Below, one piece after another: positions 6,402-12,076 of a stretch of 12,076 nucleotides of DNA. A program made the translations under genes and the position numbers. This DNA comes from an uncultured Clostridia bacterium (GTDB lineage: Bacteria; Bacillota; Clostridia; Oscillospirales; Ruminococcaceae). Where the stretch lies: assembly GCA_937894185.1 (NCBI GenBank), contig CALCSA010000469.1, positions 1 to 12,076 of the forward strand, read 5' to 3'. Under the pieces are notes generated by a model. It ran no database searches. It saw only the letters and a program-made list of their open reading frames with translations, and was not told the origin of the DNA. Every line of letters starts with the position of its first letter. The first letter of the stretch is position 1.

Positions 6402-7295
6402 TTAGTCCAGCATGACCACTACACCGTTATTGTCTATGGAAAGTATATGCAATTCCCAGCGTCTCAGTCCCATCAGGTCCAAGCCGTCCCGGACTTTTTG
6501 CTCAAAATCCAGCACATGATCGTTAAAAATCGCAATCAAACTGGAGCCTGCTCCGCTGATGTAGGCGGCGTAGCATCCGGAATCGTAGCAGAGCCGGATG
6601 GCGTCCTCGCCGTGGGGGATAAAATCCATCCGGTAGGGCTGGTGGAGCCGGTCTCCCGCCGCCACCCGCAGATTCTCGTACTTGCCGGAATAAAGGCTTA
6701 CCGCCATCAAGGCGGCCCGGGCCAAATTGTAGCGCCCGTCCATGTGGGAGATGGTCTGGGGCAGAACCGCCCGGGCAACGCTGGTCTTTAGTTCAAAATC
6801 CGGGATAATGGCGGCAAATTTTAGTTGGCCGCCGATCTCCTGCTTGACATAATGCACCTTGTCTTGTTCCAGCACGGCGGTGACCAGCCCGCCGATGAGG
6901 GCAGGCGTGGAGTTGTCGGGGTGACCCTCCATCACAGCGGCGATGTCGATGATCTCATCCTGCGTCAGGGGATGGCCCATCAGTTCGTTGGCGCCCACCA
7001 TTCCGCCGATGATGCAGGCGGAGGAGCTGCCCAACCCCCGGGTCTGGGGAATGTGGCTGAGCTGCTCGATAGCCAGCCCCGGCAGGGGTTTGCCGCAGAG
7101 CTCATGGAGGTACTTGGCAGACTTATAGACCAGATTTTCCTCACTCAGGGGGATATCCGCCCCGTCCCGGGAGAGAATGGATACCTTGTCGTCATACTGC
7201 ATGTAGACGTAGTTGTACAGGCTCAGCGCAAGGCCCAGACTGTCAAATCCGGGGCCGACATTGGCGCTGGTGGCCGGAATTCTCACTTTGACCAT
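6402..7295 (-). CDS. thrB: homoserine kinase (GHMP family)
   Basis: Homoserine kinase phosphorylates L-homoserine to O-phospho-L-homoserine, the substrate of threonine synthase. The 297-residue protein starts MVKVRIPATSANVGPGFDSLG, the characteristic N-terminus. The GHMP ATP-binding loop PQTRGLGSSSA is at residues 83-93, and the late YISGAGSS glycine-rich motif is present. The ATG at 7295 is chosen because homology begins there. The frame stays open to 7379, but those residues match nothing. The ribosome binding site is weak: AAGGATGG sits somewhat far upstream. The gene lies 117 bases after hom. That gap contains two copies of GGGGTGCTC. Confidence 0.97.
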   Translation of the reverse strand: MVKVRIPATSANVGPGFDSLGLALSLYNYVYMQYDDKVSILSRDGADIPLSEENLVYKSAKYLHELCGKPLPGLAIEQLSHIPQTRGLGSSSACIIGGMVGANELMGHPLTQDEIIDIAAVMEGHPDNSTPALIGGLVTAVLEQDKVHYVKQEIGGQLKFAAIIPDFELKTSVARAVLPQTISHMDGRYNLARAALMAVSLYSGKYENLRVAAGDRLHQPYRMDFIPHGEDAIRLCYDSGCYAAYISGAGSSLIAIFNDHVLDFEQKVRDGLDLMGLRRWELHILSIDNNGVVVMLD

Positions 7296-7412
7296 AAAGC
7301 CGAACCATCCTTGTGTTACAAAATCAGCTGCCCGGGAGCACCCCTGTTCCCTATGGAAGAAAGGGCAAGAGCACCCCACAAAGCAGCATCTGGTTTACTG
7401 TGCTTCCAGAGG

Positions 7413-8648
7413 CTACTGCTGCCCCCACACCCGCATGGCGGAAAGCACCTCCACCCCCTGAGCGGTCAGAGCGGCCAGCTTTTCTTCCAGCTCATAGCCG
7501 CTGATGGGGGCGGTGGTAAAGGCCTCCTCGTCAGCGGGCTTGCCGGGACGGCGCAGGAGGTGGACCTCTCCAAAGGCGGCGCCGATCTTGGCAAACAGGC
7601 CCTCTCCCCGGCAGCGAAGATAGCGGGGAGCCACATCCTCCCGGGAATCGATGACGTTGTTGCCGTCGGAATCACTCCATTGCAGGGTGGCGATGGGGCC
7701 ATCGGCGGTGACACACTCGATGATGTCGCTGACCACGGCGGAGGCGGTGGGAAGTTTGCCGGCTCCCTTGCCGTAGAACACCACGTCTCCGGTGACCTCT
7801 CCCCGCACCAAAATGGCGTTGAATACATCGTCTACTCCTGCCAGCGGGCTTTCCCGGGAAACAAGGCAGGGCCCGGTAACGGCAAAGCATTTTCCGTTCA
7901 GTCTGCGGGTATGTCCCAGCAGTTTGATGACGCAGTTTTCGTCCTCGGCGTACTGGATGTCCTCCAAGGTCACCGCGGTGATGCCTTGGGTGGGGACCTT
8001 GTCGGGGTAGACATGGCTGCCAAAGGCCAAAGAGGCCAAAATGCAGATTTTGCGGCAGGTGTCGATCCCCTCCACATCGGCGGCGGGGTTGGCCTCGGCG
8101 TAGCCCAGCTCCTGCGCCATCTTGAGAGCCTCGTCAAAGCTCATGTTCTCCCGGATCATCTTGGTGAGGATAAAGTTGGTGGTACCGTTTAGAATGCCCA
8201 CAATCTCGTCAATTTCATCGGCGGCCAGACTTTGATGCAGGGGCCGGATAATGGGGATACCCCCACCCACGCTTGCCTCGAACAGGAAGTTTTGGCCGTG
8301 CTCCCGGGCCAGAGCTACCAGAGCGGCCCCTTTGGCCGCCACCAGTTCCTTGTTGGAGGTGACCACGCTTTTGCCTGCTCTAAGAGCCGCCGACACAAAG
8401 TCAAAGGCGGGGGAAACGCCCCCCATCACCTCTACCACCACCCGGATTTCCGGGTCGGAGACAATCTCCTCAAAGCTTTTGGTGAACAGATGGGCGTAGG
8501 GCAGATGGGGAAACTCCCGGATATCCAGAATCTTTTTGACGTAGAGGTCGGCGCCTGCCTTTTTGCCGATGCTGGCCCGGCTTCGCTCCAGCACCTCCAC
8601 TACGCCGGAGCCTACCACTCCGTGGCCCAAAACGGCTACCGCTATCAT
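7413..8648 (-). CDS. hom: homoserine dehydrogenase
   Basis: Homoserine dehydrogenase reduces aspartate semialdehyde to homoserine with NAD(P)H. The 411-residue protein has G8-H-G10-V-V-G13 for nucleotide binding, TSNKEL with K100, SVGGGIP at 126-132, NGTTNFIL at 154-161, and DVEGIDTCRK at 191-200, where D196 and K200 fit the known catalytic pair. The C-terminal region from about 342 looks like an ACT domain but is only about 70 residues, with the usual Arg-Pro-Gly loop and middle strands shortened. Feedback control may differ from the classic enzyme. The ATG at 8648 has AAAGGAG nine bases upstream. It follows the HTH-ACT gene by 45 bases in the same operon. Confidence 0.97.
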   Translation of the reverse strand: MIAVAVLGHGVVGSGVVEVLERSRASIGKKAGADLYVKKILDIREFPHLPYAHLFTKSFEEIVSDPEIRVVVEVMGGVSPAFDFVSAALRAGKSVVTSNKELVAAKGAALVALAREHGQNFLFEASVGGGIPIIRPLHQSLAADEIDEIVGILNGTTNFILTKMIRENMSFDEALKMAQELGYAEANPAADVEGIDTCRKICILASLAFGSHVYPDKVPTQGITAVTLEDIQYAEDENCVIKLLGHTRRLNGKCFAVTGPCLVSRESPLAGVDDVFNAILVRGEVTGDVVFYGKGAGKLPTASAVVSDIIECVTADGPIATLQWSDSDGNNVIDSREDVAPRYLRCRGEGLFAKIGAAFGEVHLLRRPGKPADEEAFTTAPISGYELEEKLAALTAQGVEVLSAMRVWGQQ

Positions 8649-8693
8649 ATGTATGCTCTCCTTTTCATGAAGTCTGATGAAAGGCTTCTCTTT

Positions 8694-9161
8694 TTAGTTG
8701 GACAGAATCCGCAAATTCACCACGCCATCCATAGCCTGAAGCCTCTGCGTCAGGGTTTCGATGTCTACAGTAAGGGCGTCGGTGCGCATGGAGATGGAAA
8801 TGGGAGCCACACTGTCCACCGGGATGTTCTGATTAATGGTGAGGATGTTGGCACCGCTTTTGGAAAGAGTCGCCAGCAGTTCGGACAGCATTCCCGGCTG
8901 GTCGGCCAGCTCCGCCGTCAACGTGGCAATCTGCTGGGCGCTGGTATTCTGATAGGTAAAGACGTTGTCCTTGTACTTATAAAAGGCACTGCGGGAGATT
9001 CCTGCCGCCTTGGTGGCTTCCGACAGGCTTTTTACCTTTCCCTGAGCCAACAGCTGTTTGGCCCGTACCACCTTTAAAAACACTTCCGGCAGCACCTTGC
9101 TGTCCACCAACAGATAGGGAAAACCACCTGTGGTTCCGGGAGAATCCTGCAAACTGTCCAC
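8694..9161 (-). CDS. HTH- and ACT-domain protein (UPF0735 / PheB-like)
   Basis: A protein of up to 155 residues from the UPF0735 (PheB-like) family. An N-terminal segment matching the family start (YLLVDSKVLPEVF) leads into a helix-turn-helix at about 40-65 (LSEATKAAGISRSAFYKYKD). An ACT domain follows at about 78-152 (TLTAELADQPGMLSELL, then NILTINQNIPV). ACT domains bind amino acids, so this is a plausible amino-acid-responsive regulator. It is the first gene of the operon, just before hom. The start is uncertain: the GTG at 9161 overlaps AGGGGG, while the TTG at 9152 has that sequence seven bases upstream and is perhaps better. A palindrome over its own promoter suggests self-regulation. 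Despite the name used for a Bacillus relative, it is not a chorismate mutase by fold. Confidence 0.92.
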   Translation of the reverse strand: MDSLQDSPGTTGGFPYLLVDSKVLPEVFLKVVRAKQLLAQGKVKSLSEATKAAGISRSAFYKYKDNVFTYQNTSAQQIATLTAELADQPGMLSELLATLSKSGANILTINQNIPVDSVAPISISMRTDALTVDIETLTQRLQAMDGVVNLRILSN

Positions 9162-9173
9162 CCCCTAAAAACG

Positions 9174-9196
9174 ATTGTATTCCAATAAGATACAAT
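9174..9196. promoter_or_regulatory. palindromic operator candidate over the threonine-operon -10
   Basis: Perfect 7-base arms ATTGTAT (9174-9180) and ATACAAT (9190-9196) with a 9-base spacer give a 23-bp dyad. It overlaps half of the -10 hexamer and the expected transcription start near 9187. A repressor bound here would block RNA polymerase. The HTH-ACT protein encoded directly downstream is the obvious candidate, but this is inference. Confidence 0.6.
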
Positions 9197-9222
9197 ATAA
9201 CACGAAGGCCGGACAGCGACAA
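9194..9222 (-). promoter_or_regulatory. sigma-A-type promoter of the threonine operon
   Basis: On the minus strand, TTGTCG (9217-9222) and TATATT (9194-9199) are separated by exactly 17 bases, with a TGn extended -10. The expected start lies about 25 bases before the GTG of the HTH-ACT gene, so the leader is short and has no room for a T-box or attenuator. Confidence 0.75.
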
Positions 9223-9387
9223 AACTGATAAAGCGGAATAATCCGGGAAATTCAGCAAAAATCAGGCGATTTTAAGAATGGCGTTGGAATCCCTTTAAAA
9301 TCCAACGGTTATCTGCATGGACTGTGGAATATCCTTTTAATTTTTCACAAAATAGAAGCAAAATTGACATTTCGATGAGAGTTGGAG
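9223..9387. other. intergenic region upstream of the threonine promoter
   Basis: No gene is supported here. It contains two small dyads: AAAATC-aggc-GATTTT at 9258-9273, and CGTTGG/CCAACG with a 14-base spacer at 9282-9307. The second lies about 60 bases upstream of the -35 and could be an upstream regulatory site, but both may be chance. Confidence 0.35.
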
Positions 9388-9412
9388 AAAAAAACCGGCA
9401 AAAACATTACCG
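9388..9412 (-). terminator. rho-independent terminator of the AEC transporter gene
   Basis: Read on the minus strand, CGGTAA pairs with TTGCCG (one G-U pair) around a 5-base loop, followed by G and seven T residues. It lies about 40 bases after the transporter stop and separates it from the threonine operon. Confidence 0.7.
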
Positions 9413-9453
9413 CAAGGATTCCAACAGCGGATTGCGCCCCCTGCTCCGCCTTG

Positions 9454-10395
9454 CTATAATAAGGACAGGGACTCCACGTTGAGGAGTAGCTGGAGAATAA
9501 TGGGGACGGTGAAAATACACAGCAAAGTGGAGACAAAGACAATTTTGGAGCAGAGCAGGGAGTCTCCTCCCCGGTCCCCCGCAATGACGGGGAGGATGGC
9601 TGCGCTGGGCATACAGGAGCAGATGGTCAACACTCCCAGAATGGTGGGGTCGGAGATGAACAGCCCCAAAACAAAATAGATGGTTACCGAGGTCAGCACC
9701 AGCCGCAGGAAGCTGATGAGATACACATCCCGATCCCCGAACAGCTCCCGGGGGCTGACTCTGGCCAGCTGGCATCCGATGGTCAACATGGAAAGCGGCG
9801 TGGTGGTGGCCGCCAGCATCTTCAGGGTGGTAAGGATGGCGGTGGGCAGCCGAAAGGGGCAAAAGAACAGAAGCAGCCCCACAAAACAGGAAAACACCAC
9901 CGGTTTCATTAAAATCTGCTTCAGGGTATTTTGGCCGCTGCCTTCCCCCGCCAGCAGCCAGCCGCCTACGGTGTAGCTGCATAGGTTAAAGACAAGGGTA
10001 ATGGGGGCGAGAAGGACGATGACCTCCCCTCCATACAAGGCAGTGAGGATGGGCTGAGCCATAAAGATGGCGTTGGGGAACATCAGGCAGGCAATCCAAG
10101 CCCCTTTGGTTTTGCCGGTTTTACCTGCCAGCCGGGCAGCCAAAGCGCCGATGGGCCATCCTACCGCCACGGCCACAGCCATTCCCACCGCGGTCAACCC
10201 CATCTCTCGGAGAAGGGCCGCGGAATAAGGAGCCTGTAGGTTGGCGATGATAAGTGCAGGCAAGGCTCCGTTGGTGAGCAGAGCGTTAAGTGGCTCCTCG
10301 TTGGTGAGCTTGCCCGTGCGGGCCAACAGCCATCCCACAAAAGCGATGAGCAGCAAAGCGGTGAGCTGGGAGAATATGGTCAAGGCTAAAAACAT
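9454..10395 (-). CDS. AEC-family membrane transporter (auxin efflux carrier type)
   Basis: A 313-residue, strongly hydrophobic protein with around ten predicted membrane segments split by a short polar loop near the middle (GEGSGQNTLKQ), typical of the AEC/Mem_trans family. Characterised bacterial members carry malate, malonate or other small carboxylates, so the substrate cannot be assigned. NALLTNGALPALIIANL near residues 37-53 and MFPNAIFMAQPIL at about 105-117 fit the family's conserved helix breaks. The ATG at 10395 is preceded by AAGGATGG at seven bases. It forms its own transcription unit, divergent from the short-chain dehydrogenase and ended by the terminator at 9388-9412. Confidence 0.93.
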   Translation of the reverse strand: MFLALTIFSQLTALLLIAFVGWLLARTGKLTNEEPLNALLTNGALPALIIANLQAPYSAALLREMGLTAVGMAVAVAVGWPIGALAARLAGKTGKTKGAWIACLMFPNAIFMAQPILTALYGGEVIVLLAPITLVFNLCSYTVGGWLLAGEGSGQNTLKQILMKPVVFSCFVGLLLFFCPFRLPTAILTTLKMLAATTTPLSMLTIGCQLARVSPRELFGDRDVYLISFLRLVLTSVTIYFVLGLFISDPTILGVLTICSCMPSAAILPVIAGDRGGDSLLCSKIVFVSTLLCIFTVPIILQLLLNVESLSLL

Positions 10396-10470
10396 GTATC
10401 TACCATCCTTATGTCAAGATGAAAGCAAAGGGGCAGGAGCCCATTCAGTTCGTCAATACGCTCTAGGCGC

Positions 10471-10477
10471 TATTATA
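10471..10477. promoter_or_regulatory. overlapping divergent -10 elements
   Basis: Within the 126 bases between the divergent genes, the minus strand has a perfect TATAAT (10472-10477) directed at the AEC gene. The plus strand has TATTAT (10471-10476) directed at the dehydrogenase, 16 bases after a weak TTCGTC. No good -35 is seen for the minus-strand element (ATGCAA at 17 bases). If both are used, the two promoters would exclude each other. Confidence 0.4.
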
Positions 10478-10521
10478 CAGGAAAATGTGAAAAATTGCAT
10501 CCCAGAAAACGGAGGAATACC

Positions 10522-11358
10522 ATGAAGCGGACCAAAACGGCTTTAATTACCGGAGCCACCGGCGGAATCGGACAGGCTTTGTGCAGTCGGTTTGCCCAGC
10601 AAGGCTACCGGCTAATCATCACCGGACGAAACCCGACCCGGCTCAACCGGCTGGCACAGCGCCTTTACAGTACCTACGGCACAGAGGTCCGCTGTATCGG
10701 CATGGATTTAGGCGTCAAGGGAACCGCCCGGGAGCTTTGCGTCCGGCTGGATCAAATGGGGGCTGTGGTGGATGTGCTGGTCAACAATGCGGGGTTCGGC
10801 TTGGGAGGCCCCTTTGTGGAAAACCAACCGGAGGCCCAGCAGGAGATGCTCTACGTCAACATCCACACTGTCACCGAACTCTGCCGCCGCCTTCTCCCCG
10901 GCATGTTGGAGCGGGGCTGGGGCCGCATCCTCAACGTGGCCTCCACCGGCTCCTTTGTACCGGGGCCTTACAACGGAGTCTACTGCGCCTCTAAGGCCTA
11001 TGTCCTCTCCCTAAGCCGTGCTCTGGCCGAAGAATGCCGGGGCACCGGCGTGGCGGTGACGGCTCTTTGCCCGGGAGCTACCCACACCGGCTTTGCCCGC
11101 CGGGCCGGCATGGAGAGCACCCTGCTGTTCCGGGCGGGGGTAATGACTCCCGCCCAGGTGGCGGCTCAGGGGTATCGGGGCCTGATGGAGGGCCGCACGG
11201 TGGTGATTCCCGGCCATCAGAACAAGGCGGTGTACTTTTTGAGCCGGATTGCCCCCCAAAGACTGGTGGCCCAGATTTCGGGAGCGATTCAGATGCCCCG
11301 GCAGGAGGAGGGCGCAGGCCCGTGCTCCGCTCCGGGAGAGCCTGAACCCTGCCAGTAA
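10522..11358 (+). CDS. short-chain dehydrogenase/reductase (classical SDR)
   Basis: A 278-residue classical SDR oxidoreductase of the DltE/COG0300 type, a cytoplasmic NAD(P)H enzyme of unknown substrate. The cofactor motif T10-G-A-T-G-G-I-G17, D62, N88-N-A-G91, N113, S141 and Y154-C-A-S-K158 are all in place, so it should be active. Arginine at 36 after the second strand favours NADPH. The tail after about residue 250 is proline- and glutamate-rich and unlike the fold. The ATG at 10522 has GGAGG six bases upstream, and an upstream in-frame TTG at 10495 has no such signal. It is transcribed alone, divergent from the AEC transporter. Confidence 0.93.
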   Translation: MKRTKTALITGATGGIGQALCSRFAQQGYRLIITGRNPTRLNRLAQRLYSTYGTEVRCIGMDLGVKGTARELCVRLDQMGAVVDVLVNNAGFGLGGPFVENQPEAQQEMLYVNIHTVTELCRRLLPGMLERGWGRILNVASTGSFVPGPYNGVYCASKAYVLSLSRALAEECRGTGVAVTALCPGATHTGFARRAGMESTLLFRAGVMTPAQVAAQGYRGLMEGRTVVIPGHQNKAVYFLSRIAPQRLVAQISGAIQMPRQEEGAGPCSAPGEPEPCQ

Positions 11359-11384
11359 AAAGAGGTGCTCCCGGCCTGCTTTTT
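11357..11384 (+). terminator. weak terminator after the SDR gene
   Basis: AAAAAGAGG pairs with CCT-g-CTTTTT (9 bp, one bulged G) around a 9-base loop, ending in a T-run. It begins inside the SDR stop codon. The stem is A-T rich, so it may leak into the stronger terminator about 70 bases on. Confidence 0.45.
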
Positions 11385-11453
11385 GCGATGAACTCCGTGC
11401 TCCGGCGTAAATTCCATAACCAAAAAGCCGCCGAGCCTCTGTCCGCTGATATA

Positions 11454-11488
11454 AAAAACGCGCCTGTCATTGCGACAGACGCGTTTTT
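11454..11488. terminator. strong bidirectional rho-independent terminator
   Basis: AAAAACGCG-c-CTGTC and GACAG-a-CGCGTTTTT form a 14-bp stem with one mismatch and a 5-base loop. T-runs follow on both strands. It lies between the convergent SDR (plus) and cold-shock (minus) genes and serves both. Confidence 0.9.
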
Positions 11489-11500
11489 CTTTTGAAAGCC

Positions 11501-11710
11501 TTAGGCACCGACAACGTTGACAGCCCGAAGCTTGTTGTTCTTGGGGTCGATTTCGGTATCGAAGGTAACTTTCTGGCCCTCGTTCAGGGACTTATATCCT
11601 TCGGAGACAATTGCGGAGAAGTGTACGAAGACGTCCTCGCCGCCGTCATCGTTGGAGATAAAGCCAAACCCTTTTTCTGCGTTGAACCATTTTACAGTAC
11701 CGTTGTACAT
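11501..11710 (-). CDS. CspA-family cold-shock protein
   Basis: A 69-residue single cold-shock domain protein that binds single-stranded RNA and DNA and acts as an RNA chaperone. RNP1 is K13-G-F-G-F-I18 and RNP2 is V27-F-V-H-F31, with the usual N-terminal NGTVKWFNAEKG. The length matches the standard protein. The ATG at 11710 has AGGAGG eight bases upstream. Its transcript should begin near 11849, giving a leader of about 140 nt with a large stem-loop. It ends at the bidirectional terminator and is monocistronic. Confidence 0.98.
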   Translation of the reverse strand: MYNGTVKWFNAEKGFGFISNDDGGEDVFVHFSAIVSEGYKSLNEGQKVTFDTEIDPKNNKLRAVNVVGA

Positions 11711-11765
11711 TTGTGGAACCTCCTAATAATTGCTGTGATTCCAACGACGCTTTTGTCATAAAAAA

Positions 11766-11817
11766 TCACATGCTTGTGGCAATCATCAAACGTTCAATGA
11801 CTAACACAAACATGTGA
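11766..11817 (-). promoter_or_regulatory. stem-loop in the cold-shock mRNA leader
   Basis: Arms at 11766-11778 and 11805-11817 pair over 13 bases with one mismatch that becomes a G-U pair in RNA. The 26-base loop contains a further partial dyad around AACGTT. It lies inside the predicted leader of about 140 nt, about 55 bases before the start codon. Long structured leaders in cold-shock mRNAs are known to act as temperature-responsive elements. Function here is inferred. Confidence 0.6.
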
Positions 11818-11855
11818 AGCATATGAGCATCTGGCGGCCTTAGAACACAGTTGTT

Positions 11856-11884
11856 AGTATACCATGGGAAGTTGGGAATGTCAA
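11856..11884 (-). promoter_or_regulatory. near-consensus sigma-A promoter of the cold-shock gene
   Basis: On the minus strand, a perfect TTGACA (11879-11884) and TATACT (11856-11861) are separated by 17 bases, with a TGn extended -10. The start should be near 11849. Confidence 0.9.
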
Positions 11885-11966
11885 CTGCTTTTTTTGCCCA
11901 AATCGTCCAAAATCATGTTTTGATGTCGCGGCCTTTAAAAGTAAAGGAAAATGGTTCAACCATCGC

Positions 11967-12001
11967 AAAAACAAGGGGCCGACTCCTTTGGGGAGCCGGC
12001 C
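11967..12001 (-). terminator. terminator of the gene at the right edge
   Basis: GGCCGGCTCC and GGAGTCGGCC (minus strand) pair over 10 bp, including one G-T pair, around a 5-base loop. A T-run (T5 at 11967-11971) follows a few bases later. It lies 10 bases after the partial gene's stop codon. Confidence 0.75.
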
Positions 12002-12011
12002 GCCAAGCCGC

Positions 12012-12076
12012 TTACGCAGCCCGTATTTTTTGAACCAGCCAGATCACCACAAACCAGAACAGCTGATAGGCCGCCA
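12012..12076 (-). CDS. 3' end of a probable membrane protein gene
   Basis: The minus-strand frame entering from the right edge ends with AAYQLFWFVVIWLVQKIRAA and a TAA at 12012-12014. A hydrophobic segment followed by a basic tail looks like the last membrane helix of an integral membrane protein. The terminator directly downstream supports a real gene end. About 20 residues are too few to name a family. Confidence 0.55.
   Translation of the reverse strand, partial: AAYQLFWFVVIWLVQKIRAA

Noticed and set aside
7296..7379. Upstream extension of homoserine kinase by 28 residues
   Set aside because: The family N-terminus starts at the Met codon at 7295. The extension is unlike any homoserine kinase and has no ribosome binding site.
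6825..8192. A 455-codon plus-strand open frame across thrB and hom
   Set aside because: It is antisense to two unmistakable genes, spans the gap between them, and encodes a Gly/His-rich product with no recognisable domain.
9162..9222. T-box or threonine attenuator before the threonine operon
   Set aside because: The predicted leader is only about 25 bases, with no run of Thr/Ile codons and no terminator-antiterminator structure.
11951..11963. Perfect 13-base palindrome ATGGTTCAACCAT between the cold-shock promoter and the edge gene's terminator
   Set aside because: It is real but short. It lies about 65 bases upstream of the cold-shock -35, with nothing else to support a regulatory role.

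Overview
The window looks like a chromosomal segment from a gut-type clostridial Firmicute, possibly Oscillospiraceae-like. That is an inference from the strong AGGAGG-type ribosome binding sites, the gene content and the moderately high GC. Eleven genes are supported as essentially complete, plus one decayed gene fragment and the 3' end of a further gene at the right edge. No rRNA, tRNA, CRISPR array, insertion sequence or prophage was seen.

Left part (about 1-4530, minus strand, near 48% GC in the line I counted): a small carbohydrate-type operon. In transcription order it holds a uroporphyrinogen-decarboxylase-superfamily protein of unknown substrate (not HemE), a D-lyxose/D-mannose isomerase, and a DUF5054 protein with a glycoside hydrolase family 38 (alpha-mannosidase-like) fold. 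Together these suggest release of a mannose-type sugar from a glycan and its conversion to a ketose. Between the first two genes lies a roughly 170-base decayed fragment of a second DUF5054 gene. The upstream region carries a LacI/CcpA-like operator candidate and two inverted repeats.

Centre (4531-9222, minus strand, about 60% GC in the line I counted): a threonine/aspartate-family operon. A strong promoter at 9194-9222 precedes an HTH-ACT protein, homoserine dehydrogenase (hom), homoserine kinase (thrB), aspartokinase (lysC) and a GNAT acetyltransferase. The genes take aspartate to aspartyl phosphate and aspartate semialdehyde to O-phosphohomoserine. Aspartate-semialdehyde dehydrogenase and threonine synthase are not in the window. 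Aspartokinase has a strong internal start for a separate beta subunit. A palindrome over the operon's -10 element is a candidate operator, possibly for the HTH-ACT protein itself.

Right part (9388-12076): an AEC-family transporter (minus) and a short-chain dehydrogenase (plus) diverge from a shared 126-base promoter region. A strong bidirectional terminator follows. Then comes a cold-shock protein gene (minus) with a near-consensus promoter and a leader of about 140 nt containing a 13-bp stem-loop. The window ends with the C-terminus of a probable membrane protein and its terminator.

Most of the window is ordinary metabolism. The parts most worth following are the decayed DUF5054 duplicate and its unusual operon, the candidate self-regulated HTH-ACT/threonine operon, and the structured cold-shock leader.
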